A DNA stretch of 9,345 nt, from the NCBI GenBank assembly GCA_902773215.1, contig CACYDQ010000367.1:1-9345 (forward strand), given 5' to 3'. The DNA comes from an uncultured Spirochaetaceae bacterium. Lineage in GTDB: Bacteria; Spirochaetota; Spirochaetia; Treponematales; Treponemataceae. Position 1 is the first letter of the stretch. Each line of letters begins with the position of its first letter. The notes under the pieces were generated by a model. It had not been told where the DNA came from. It made no database searches and saw nothing but the letters and a program-made list of their open reading frames with translations. Position numbers and translations under genes: made by a program. Below are positions 1 to 6,109 of this stretch, piece by piece.

Positions 1-1250
1 ATTCCGTTATGGGGGAGCTGTGCCACATAGAGACCTGCGGCGGAGAGCACAATATCCTCGCCGAGGTCGTCGGCCTTGAGGACACGGTCGTCCGCCTGAT
101 GGTCTACGGCGACACCAAGGGAATTGAGGTAGGCGACCCGGTCATTGCGTCCGGCCACGTGCTTGAGGTCCCTGTCGGTCCCGGCCTCCTGGGACGCGTC
201 ATTGACGCTACCGGACGGGCATACGACGGGAAGGGTGACCTTGCCGCGGACGATTTCTACCCCGCCATAGCGAGTCCTCCTAATCCGATGGACAGGACTC
301 CCGTCAAGAAACGTATCGTCACCGGTGTCCGTGCCATAGACGGCCTCCTTACCGTGGGCAAAGGCCAGAGAATCGGCATCTTCGCGGGTTCCGGCGTGGG
401 CAAGAGCACCCTCATTTCGACTATCGCACGGAATACCAATGCTGACATAAACGTTATCGGTCTCATCGGGGAGCGCGGAAGGGAGGTCATGGACTTCATC
501 AAGCGCGACCTTGGCGTGGAGGGACTCAAGCGGTCCGTCCTCGTCGTCTCCACGAGCGACCAGCCTTCGATTGCCCGCCTGAGGGCGGCATACGTGACGA
601 CAGCTGTCGCCGAGTACTTCCGCGATCAGGGCAAGGATGTCATGCTGATGTTCGACAGCGTGACCCGCTTTGCCCATGCCCAGCGCGAGATTGGTCTTGC
701 CACCGGCGAGCCTCCCGCCCAGCGCGGCTACCCGCCGAGCGTCTTTGACATGCTTCCCAAGCTCCTGGAGCGGACGGGAACGAACGCCAAGGGCAGCATC
801 ACCGCATTCTACACGGTCCTTGTCGATGGCGACGACATGGACGAGCCGATTGCGGACAAGGTTCGCGGAACGCTTGACGGCCACATCATCCTGAAGCGCC
901 AGCTCGCCCAGAAGCAGCATTACCCTGCGATTGACATCCTCGCCAGCATAAGCCGTCTTTCCAAGCGGGTGTCCGGTCCCTGCACGCTCAAGGCCGCCCA
1001 GACCGTCAAACGCTGGATGGCGGACTATGCCCAGCAGGAGGAGATGATTCTTGCAGGTGTCTACCAGAAGGGTAATTCCCCGGAGATTGACGAGGCGATT
1101 GACAAACACGACGAGATAGAGGCATTCCTTTGCCAGGCCGAGAGCGACAAGTGCCCCATCGAGGATACCTTGCAGCGGCTTTCCGTGCTGAGCGGGGTGG
1201 AAATCCCCGAAGCTGAGTTCCCCGAGATGCCGGAGGGTGCCAAGTACTAG
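1..1250 (+). CDS. fliI: Flagellar export ATPase FliI, 5'-truncated by the window edge
   Basis: This is the ATPase of the flagellar type III export apparatus; it acts on the cytoplasmic face of the basal body with FliH and FliJ and is related to the F1 beta subunit. The reading frame is open to the window edge (first whole codon at base 3), and the ATG at 9 lies inside the family's N-terminal beta-barrel, so it is not the true start. Roughly 25-40 residues are missing, given about 440 in the family. Counting from the ATG at 9: Walker A GSGVGKST at 127-134, GERGRE at 154-159, Walker B VMLMFDS at 211-217, PSVFDMLPKL at 243-252, and the ATPase alpha/beta signature PAIDILASIS at 306-315. All catalytic motifs are intact. 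FliI, rather than the ATP synthase or virulence paralogues, is chosen because fliJ follows 28 bp downstream. Confidence 0.95.
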   Translation, partial: SVMGELCHIETCGGEHNILAEVVGLEDTVVRLMVYGDTKGIEVGDPVIASGHVLEVPVGPGLLGRVIDATGRAYDGKGDLAADDFYPAIASPPNPMDRTPVKKRIVTGVRAIDGLLTVGKGQRIGIFAGSGVGKSTLISTIARNTNADINVIGLIGERGREVMDFIKRDLGVEGLKRSVLVVSTSDQPSIARLRAAYVTTAVAEYFRDQGKDVMLMFDSVTRFAHAQREIGLATGEPPAQRGYPPSVFDMLPKLLERTGTNAKGSITAFYTVLVDGDDMDEPIADKVRGTLDGHIILKRQLAQKQHYPAIDILASISRLSKRVSGPCTLKAAQTVKRWMADYAQQEEMILAGVYQKGNSPEIDEAIDKHDEIEAFLCQAESDKCPIEDTLQRLSVLSGVEIPEAEFPEMPEGAKY

Positions 1251-1278
1251 GCCCTGTTTTAAGGTTTAAAAAAAGTTA

Positions 1279-1716
1279 ATGAAAAAGTTCCAGTATTCCT
1301 TGCAGAAAATCCTTGACCTCCGCTCATTCCAGCTGAAGCAGGCTGAGATAGAGCTGGGCAAGGTGAATTCCAAGATTGCCGCCGAGAACCGCCAGCTCCA
1401 GCTGATAGCCAGCCAGAGACACAAGGTACAGGACTATATGGATGCGAACAACGACATCTTTGCCTTTGCGAGTGGTAACGGCTATATGGTCTTTTTGGAC
1501 CAGAAACGGGACGCATGCGAGGAGCGGTTAGCCCTGCTTCAGATAGAGGCTGACAAGAAGAAGGAGATTGTCAGGACCGCGATGCAGAAGGAGAAGGTTC
1601 TGGAGCGGCTGAGGGATCACCGCCTGGAGGCTTGGAAAGACGAGGCGGAGAAGGAGGAGGAGCTGGTCGTCGATGATGTCGTCACGTCAAAGTACGGAGC
1701 AGCCTTCCGTGCCTAG
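1279..1716 (+). CDS. fliJ: Flagellar export protein FliJ
   Basis: FliJ is the small coiled-coil stalk/chaperone of the flagellar export gate; it inserts into the FliI hexamer and helps couple it to FlhA. The 145-residue length is normal for the family. The N-terminus (FQYSLQKILDLR at 4-15) is the usual FliJ opening. Two long charged helices follow (about 13-55 and 75-130) with a break around the glycine/aromatic stretch 60-73, which fits an antiparallel coiled coil. The C-terminal part is rich in Glu and Lys. The start at 1279 is the first in frame after fliI. Its Shine-Dalgarno is poor: AAGG at 1261-1264 is 14 bp away, and an A-rich stretch intervenes, so expression may depend on coupling with fliI. 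Sequence divergence in FliJ is high, so the call rests on N-terminal pattern, size, coiled coil and position together. Confidence 0.9.
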   Translation: MKKFQYSLQKILDLRSFQLKQAEIELGKVNSKIAAENRQLQLIASQRHKVQDYMDANNDIFAFASGNGYMVFLDQKRDACEERLALLQIEADKKKEIVRTAMQKEKVLERLRDHRLEAWKDEAEKEEELVVDDVVTSKYGAAFRA

Positions 1717-3433
1717 TTTACATCGCCTGACCGAATCCATTTTTTTTAAAGTCTGTCTCGCCCTCTTTTTCCTGTTCGGGCTCATTCTTCTTTTGCCTTT
1801 TTCTCAGTCTGCCCTGCTTTCGTTCGGCGGGCGGCTCTTTGGCAAAATTTTTGCCTCTGCCCGGTGGGGCGAATTTTTGACCGAGTACGGCGGAAAGCTT
1901 GTCCTGGCATCCTTTCTTCTTACCGTGTATCTTGTCCGCCGCCGCATTGAAACGAATTCCCCGGCATCGTTGCCGCTGTTCGACCGGGGCTTCTTGTTCT
2001 TCGTTTTTGCCGTCTGGTTCACCTATGCGGGGGCGAGTGTCCTTTTGCATGAGCCCTGGCGTGATGAGGTACACGCGTGGACGATGGCGCGCGCCATGAC
2101 CCCTGCCCAATTGTTCCACGAGATGCGTTACGAGGGGCACTTTGTCCCTTGGTTCTATTTGGTCTTCCCTTTTGCACGACTCGGCTTTCCCGGACTGACG
2201 CTGAACCTGATTTCTTTTGCCATAATGGGGGGCTGCGTCTTCTTTCTGCTTTTCAAGTCGCCCTTCAGCATCTACGCCAAGGCAGCCGTCGTTCTGACCG
2301 TTCCGATGGCCTACTATTACCCCGCTGTCTCCCGCTGCTACTGCCTCTACGCCTTGTGCGTCCTGTCTCTTGCCTGTCTGTTCCGCAGGCGGATGGAGCG
2401 GCCGTTCCTGTATGCCCTGCTTCTGGGGCTGCTTGCCAACAGCCATGCCTATGCGGAGGGAATGGTCGCAGTCCTGACGGTTGAGTTCTCCTTTAGCGGA
2501 ATTGTCTGTCCGTGGAAAAATCTGGGCCGGGACGAGAGACGGAAGAGGCTTCTCTCTGTCGTCCTGGTCTGCCTCTTTGTCCTCGTCGCATTCCTGCAGG
2601 TTGCCCCGGCATTCGGAAATACTACGGCGGCGAATTCCCGGTCACGGTTGACGATGGACACGTTTTTCAGCGTCGTTATCGAGGTCTTCCTTGCGCTGGA
2701 CGTGTCAGTGCTGTCTCAGTTCCTGCTGCTTGCCCTTGTCCTTGTTTCCTTCCGTTGTTTGGTCTGGCACAGGCTGGTGAAGCAGCTCTTTATCATGGAT
2801 TTGTCCCTCCTCTGGATGCTTTTGTTTGCCGCCGTTTTATACGGGGCTTCCATCCCGAGCCGGGCGTGGATGTGGTTCTTCGTCCTTTTGTTTGCCGTGT
2901 GGCAGATGGGGCAGGCTGGACGGGATAGACAGTCGGAGGCACAGCCTGAGAGCCTGAAATCGAAAGCTGCATCAGCCATCATCATCCTTGTCTCCCTTGC
3001 CGCATTCAACCCTTCCGTCAGCATACGGGACTGGAAGGGCGAGTTCTCCACGGCAAAGCAGACAGCCGCATTTGTGGCTGAGAGTATCCGGCCCGGCGAA
3101 CCTGTCTTGCTGCCCTATGCCCACCAGAACTATTCGCTCATCTTCTTTGCCCCATCTCTCGGATACAAGAGCCTTGAGACCGGGGAAGACATCCGCTTTT
3201 TCTCATGGAGCCGGGAGAAGGAGATGTCGGGCTTTGGTGACATACACTCCTGCATAAAAGCCCGCTTTGACGAGAGTGGCTGTGATTCCCTGCTCATCGT
3301 CGGCTTGAACAATGGAAGAACAGGATTTGGAGCACAACTTGGCTACAGCTATGACGAGCTTCTGAAGCCCGGCCCCGCCATATCAGGGGAAAGTTTTTCC
3401 GTGCTGAGGGTCTATGATAGGATTTCCCCGTAA
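1673..3433 (+). CDS. Polytopic membrane protein, GT-C-type glycosyltransferase-like
   Basis: This is an integral membrane protein of 586 residues with about 11-13 hydrophobic segments (for example 23-42, 75-88, 106-123, 176-194, 293-312, 347-362, 373-391, 397-410, 434-446). A soluble tail at about 450-586 is probably extracytoplasmic. After the third segment comes HEPWRDEVHAW (126-136). An acidic D-E pair in the first large outer loop is the catalytic hallmark of GT-C transferases that use polyprenyl-phosphate sugars, and HEPWRDE followed by MRYEGH (151-156) resembles an uncharacterised group of that fold. Acceptor and sugar cannot be told. The start is uncertain: ATG 1673 overlaps fliJ by 44 bp behind a purine-rich AGGAGG, while GTG 1709 overlaps by 8 bp behind GGAG at 1696-1699. 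The stop overlaps the next gene by 20 bp. A T8 run at 1740-1747 lies near the 5' end. Confidence 0.75.
   Translation: MMSSRQSTEQPSVPSLHRLTESIFFKVCLALFFLFGLILLLPFSQSALLSFGGRLFGKIFASARWGEFLTEYGGKLVLASFLLTVYLVRRRIETNSPASLPLFDRGFLFFVFAVWFTYAGASVLLHEPWRDEVHAWTMARAMTPAQLFHEMRYEGHFVPWFYLVFPFARLGFPGLTLNLISFAIMGGCVFFLLFKSPFSIYAKAAVVLTVPMAYYYPAVSRCYCLYALCVLSLACLFRRRMERPFLYALLLGLLANSHAYAEGMVAVLTVEFSFSGIVCPWKNLGRDERRKRLLSVVLVCLFVLVAFLQVAPAFGNTTAANSRSRLTMDTFFSVVIEVFLALDVSVLSQFLLLALVLVSFRCLVWHRLVKQLFIMDLSLLWMLLFAAVLYGASIPSRAWMWFFVLLFAVWQMGQAGRDRQSEAQPESLKSKAASAIIILVSLAAFNPSVSIRDWKGEFSTAKQTAAFVAESIRPGEPVLLPYAHQNYSLIFFAPSLGYKSLETGEDIRFFSWSREKEMSGFGDIHSCIKARFDESGCDSLLIVGLNNGRTGFGAQLGYSYDELLKPGPAISGESFSVLRVYDRISP
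1696..1711 (+). promoter_or_regulatory. Alternative ribosome binding site and GTG start for the GT-C-like gene
   Basis: GGAG at 1696-1699 is followed after 9 bp by an in-frame GTG at 1709-1711. Initiation here would remove 12 residues (the polar MMSSRQSTEQPS segment) and begin close to the first membrane segment, with only 8 bp of overlap with fliJ. The competing ATG at 1673 also has a good AGGAGG (1652-1657), but those bases are Glu codons of fliJ's acidic C-terminus and may be Shine-Dalgarno-like by chance. Both starts remain possible. Confidence 0.4.
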
Positions 3434-4682
3434 GCATCTCCTGCTCTTTCTCTTCCTTATTCTTTTCCTTTCGTCCGCCCCTTCCTTTGCCGCGGATGCC
3501 TCCGGCCTGACGCAGGCGGTGGACGACTACATCCTTTCGCTCACACCGATGCAGCAGGTCTCCCTGCTTTTCCTTGTGAACATTGACGGGGACACGGCGT
3601 ATCGTGCCCTGGAGCGGGATGACGACGGAACTCCCCTTGTGCCGGGGGGATGCCTTTTCTTTTCTTACAATGTCGCTCCGGCGGCTTCCGGGGTTATCGA
3701 GTTTACCCGGTCAATCGCCGGTTACTGCTCCGCCCACAAGCTTCCCCGTCCCTATACCGCGATAGACCAGGAGGGTGGGGGCGTGAACAGGCTCCGGGAT
3801 GTGACCAGCCCCCTGCCGTCCCCCGCCCTCGTCGCAGAGCGGCTCTCGGCGTGTGATTCAGCCCGTCTGTACGCCGCGCAAGGGGCGCAGATGGCGGCTC
3901 TCGGATTCGACCTGAACCTTGCCCCGATCGCCGAGGCGCTGGCGGGATTCAATAGCGATTACCTGGGACGGAGAGCCTTCGGCGGGGCAGGGACTGCTTC
4001 TGCCTACAGCTATGCGGCAGTCAGGGCCTATCAAGGACAAGGGGTACTCTGTGCGGTCAAGCACTTCCCCGGTAACTCCAACTCCGACCCGCACACCGGC
4101 TCTTCCGTGCTCGACATAGGCGGGAAGGAACTTGCCCTGTCGGTTCAGCTTCCGTTTGCCTTCGTGCTCTTGTCGTCCCCTGCCGCCGTCCTGATGTCCC
4201 ACGCTGTAATCCCTTCGGTCGATGCCAAGAACCCTGCCGTCCTCAGCGAACGCTGGATAAAAGGAGAGCTCCGGGGCAGGCTGGGCTATGAGGGTCTTGT
4301 GATAAGCGACGACATTTTCATGGGTGCGGTCTCCTCCTTTGGCATGGGGACTCTTGCCGTGAAGGCAATAAGCTCCGGGGCGGACGTGCTGATGCTGTCT
4401 GACAAATACTTCAAGTCCGTCGCTAGTGCCTTGCTGGACGAGGCTTCCCAGAATTCCGCCTTTGCCTTCCGCCTGCGTGAGGCGGAGCGTCATGTCGTTC
4501 TGTTCAAGCTGCGTGCGGGGATTCTCCGTGCGGAGGAGTCCGGGGATGGCAGGCTGCTCCTTGTGGAAGTGCCGCTTGACAAGCAGCGGGGGTCTCCGTC
4601 TGCCCGGCTCAAGGCGTTTGAGGAGTCCAAAGGGCAGGGAGAGGATTTCTATCGGAGATACTTTTCAGGAGGCGCACGGTGA
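3414..4682 (+). CDS. Secreted NagZ-like family 3 glycoside hydrolase
   Basis: This is a probable beta-N-acetylhexosaminidase of family GH3, predicted to act outside the cytoplasm. It has 422 residues. Residues 1-26 form a signal peptide (basic FPRKH, hydrophobic 9-20, likely cleavage after SFA at 24-26). The (beta/alpha)8 domain carries AIDQEGG at 116-122, GRRAFG at 185-190 (NagZ has a similar R-S-F-G element), KHFPG at 216-220, the His/Asp general acid-base pair in SDPH at 224-227, and the nucleophile in VISDD at 296-300 (D299 by alignment from memory). About 50 residues follow the barrel. Oddities: NagZ enzymes normally read GGRV and KHFPGHGDT before D-S-H, whereas here GGGV and a shorter KHFPG-NSNS-DPH loop occur, so the substrate may differ from GlcNAc-anhydroMurNAc. 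E. coli NagZ is cytoplasmic; this one is exported. The gene overlaps its neighbours on both sides (20 bp and 4 bp), which indicates translational coupling. The Shine-Dalgarno GAGGG (3406-3410) is only 3 bp from the ATG. Confidence 0.85.
   Translation: MIGFPRKHLLLFLFLILFLSSAPSFAADASGLTQAVDDYILSLTPMQQVSLLFLVNIDGDTAYRALERDDDGTPLVPGGCLFFSYNVAPAASGVIEFTRSIAGYCSAHKLPRPYTAIDQEGGGVNRLRDVTSPLPSPALVAERLSACDSARLYAAQGAQMAALGFDLNLAPIAEALAGFNSDYLGRRAFGGAGTASAYSYAAVRAYQGQGVLCAVKHFPGNSNSDPHTGSSVLDIGGKELALSVQLPFAFVLLSSPAAVLMSHAVIPSVDAKNPAVLSERWIKGELRGRLGYEGLVISDDIFMGAVSSFGMGTLAVKAISSGADVLMLSDKYFKSVASALLDEASQNSAFAFRLREAERHVVLFKLRAGILRAEESGDGRLLLVEVPLDKQRGSPSARLKAFEESKGQGEDFYRRYFSGGAR
4667..4682 (+). promoter_or_regulatory. 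Shine-Dalgarno and GTGA stop-start overlap deciding the methyltransferase start
   Basis: A full AGGAGG at 4667-4672 lies 6 bp before GTG 4679. The GTGA at 4679-4682 contains both the hydrolase stop and the methyltransferase start, a classic re-initiation arrangement. This supports GTG 4679 as the true start. Confidence 0.8.
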
Positions 4683-5620
4683 AGCAGAAGGATGCCAAGC
4701 TCAAACGCAAGCTGACCGGGGCGGAAGGATTCGAAGGCTTTTACGCCTCTCTCTTCGGAACGCGCTGGCAGCCGCTCAAGATAGCCCTGGCGCAGGAACC
4801 CCTTTACGTCCGCTTGGACTTCAGCAGGGAAGGGGAGGCCTGCCAGCCCTATTTTATCGATGCGGCGAGCGTTGCCGCGGCCCTCTGCCTGCCTGTACAC
4901 CGGCTTGATGGCAGCGGGAACGGCGGCCCGGAGAAAGTCCTTGACCTCTGCGCTGCGCCCGGCGGCAAGAGCCTCGTTCTTGCGGGCGGACTGGGAGCTG
5001 ACAGCCAGCTGTTCAGCAACGAGCTTTCTCCCGACCGCAAGGCCCGGCTTGACAAGGTCCTTTCTGATTCTCTGCCCGCATTGCTCCGGAATCGGATCAC
5101 GACGAGCTGTAGCGACGGGGCGACCTGGTGCAGGCGGGAAGGGGAGGCATTCTCCGCAATCCTGCTGGATGCGCCCTGCTCCAGCGAGCGGCATGTGCTT
5201 GCGGATGATAAATACCTGTCCCAGTGGTCGGCATCCCGCATAAAATCCCTCGCATCCCGGCAGTGGGCATTGCTCTCCTCTGCGTGGCGGCTGCTTGTGC
5301 CCGGAGGCTTCCTCCTGTATGCCACCTGTGCCCTTGCGCCGGATGAGAATGACGGTGTTGCCTCCCGCCTGCTCAAGAAATTCCCTGATGTCTGTTCCAT
5401 GGAAGCCGATGAGCTGAGCGGCATTTTTGAGGAGCGGCTCGCCTCCTTCTCCGGGGCAATTCTCGCTCCGGACGGAGGCAGTGCGGAAGGTCTTGTGAGA
5501 CGGGTTTTCTGTAGTGCGGAAGAGACGGAGCTGGGGCGGCAGGTACTCCCCGACAGCGGAGGGGGGGCCGGTCCCCTTTACTTTGCCCTGTTCAGGAAAG
5601 CTTCCGGGATTTCATGTTGA
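4679..5620 (+). CDS. RNA cytosine-C5 methyltransferase, RsmB/NSUN family
   Basis: This is an AdoMet-dependent enzyme forming 5-methylcytosine in RNA in the cytoplasm; the target (rRNA or tRNA) cannot be assigned. It has 313 residues. The AdoMet-binding motif DLCAAPGGKS is at 89-98, an acidic motif NELSPDR at 114-120, motif IV DAPCSSERH at 164-172 with C167 (which aids product release), and motif VI YATCALAPDEN at 214-224 with C217 (the nucleophile). Both family cysteines are present. E. coli RsmB is about 430 residues with an N-terminal NusB-like domain and RsmF has a C-terminal RNA-binding extension; neither is present here. The S-S-E-R-H after the motif IV cysteine recalls the T-T-D-R-H of mitochondrial NSUN3/NSUN4 rather than the usual C-S-x-x-G of bacterial enzymes. 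It starts at GTG in a GTGA overlap with the hydrolase and is the last gene of the plus-strand operon. Its final 9 bp overlap the convergent ParB-like gene. A G7 run at 5561-5567 lies near the 3' end. Confidence 0.88.
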   Translation: MKQKDAKLKRKLTGAEGFEGFYASLFGTRWQPLKIALAQEPLYVRLDFSREGEACQPYFIDAASVAAALCLPVHRLDGSGNGGPEKVLDLCAAPGGKSLVLAGGLGADSQLFSNELSPDRKARLDKVLSDSLPALLRNRITTSCSDGATWCRREGEAFSAILLDAPCSSERHVLADDKYLSQWSASRIKSLASRQWALLSSAWRLLVPGGFLLYATCALAPDENDGVASRLLKKFPDVCSMEADELSGIFEERLASFSGAILAPDGGSAEGLVRRVFCSAEETELGRQVLPDSGGGAGPLYFALFRKASGISC

Positions 5621-6091
5621 TTCACTGATGAATGCTTTTCCGCTCGTATCGATTGTTGAAGGAAGAGACTGCCTCTTCCCCTTCTTGCCGAAGCGGGTCT
5701 TGAGCCACCTGGCGAGACGCTCGAAGAGCTCCATGAAGAAGTTCATGATTTTCCTGAAGAGCGACGGGTTCCTCAGCTTCTCAAGCCGCTCGTAGCCCGC
5801 CATGAGCTCGTCCTCGCTGAAGTCCTTGCGCTGGTTGTTCTCCTCCAGCTCCAGCTCCAGCTGCCTGCGCTTGTCCACGCCCTTGTCCAGGATAACGGCG
5901 TTTATCGTCTCCCAGCCGATACCCTTTGCGGCCTCAAGCCTGCGCTGTCCGGCCACGAGCTCCATGTCGGCGTTGAGGGTAATCGGGTTCAGGAGCCCGT
6001 ACGCCTTGAGGCTGTCCTTCAGGGCATCAATGTCGCCCAAGTCCTGCCTGACCCGTTTCTTTACTTTTATGTCGCTTATCTTGACAAGCAT
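5612..6091 (-). CDS. Small ParB-N-domain protein with amphipathic basic C-terminus
   Basis: This 159-residue protein has a ParB/Srx-like N-terminal domain (about 3-95): VAGQRRLEAAKGIGW at 46-60 corresponds to the G-E-R-R nucleotide-binding box, and EENNQRKDFSEDEL at 83-96 to the E-N-x-Q-R-x-D-L box. In chromosomal ParB these boxes form the CTP-binding clamp switch. The central helix-turn-helix that binds parS and the usual dimerisation domain are both absent. Instead, residues 111-134 form a helix with hydrophobic residues spaced 3-4 apart (F112, I115, M116, F119, L122, F123, L126, W129/L130, F134), followed by KTRFGKKGKR (131-140). This looks like a peripheral membrane-binding segment (inference). 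It has no signal peptide, so it is cytoplasmic. It starts 18 bp after the PBP stop with GGAGG at 6104-6108, 12 bp from the ATG, and is probably co-transcribed with it. It is not the genome's partitioning ParB, since no parA or DNA-binding domain is present. Function unknown. Confidence 0.82.
   Translation of the reverse strand: MLVKISDIKVKKRVRQDLGDIDALKDSLKAYGLLNPITLNADMELVAGQRRLEAAKGIGWETINAVILDKGVDKRRQLELELEENNQRKDFSEDELMAGYERLEKLRNPSLFRKIMNFFMELFERLARWLKTRFGKKGKRQSLPSTIDTSGKAFISEST
5844..5861 (-). repeat. Three tandem copies of a 6-bp unit
   Basis: The plus-strand unit TCCAGC occurs three times in a row inside the ParB-like gene and encodes alternating Leu-Glu (residues about 78-83). Gain or loss of a unit would keep the frame and add or remove one Leu-Glu pair. 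The repeat sits directly before the E-N-x-Q-R-x-D box. Confidence 0.6.
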
Positions 6092-6109
6092 CGCTCTTTG
6101 TTGCCTCCG

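Noticed and set aside
1718..2446. 242-codon minus-strand frame opposite the GT-C-like gene.
   Set aside because: The product is highly charged and Gln/Gly/Lys-rich with no recognisable domain, as expected from the reverse of a hydrophobic membrane-protein gene; the plus-strand product has membrane segments and a family motif.
3858..4493. 211-codon minus-strand frame opposite the GH3 gene.
   Set aside because: It lies wholly within a gene with intact GH3 motifs on the other strand, has no good ribosome site or domain, and is best read as a codon-bias shadow.
5563..5580. Possible hairpin GGGG/CCCC around GGCCGG followed by TTTA.
   Set aside because: The stem is about 4-5 bp, lies inside the methyltransferase coding region and lacks a T-run; too weak to call a terminator.
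5593..5642. Loose inverted repeat (GGAAAGC ... GCTTTTCC) spanning the convergent gene ends, considered as a bidirectional terminator.
   Set aside because: The arms need a bulge, the loop is long, and no T-run follows on either strand.
5612..6091. Assignment of the ParB-like gene as the chromosome-partitioning parB.
   Set aside because: At 159 residues it lacks the helix-turn-helix and C-terminal dimerisation domains, and no parA or parS-like inverted repeat was seen nearby.
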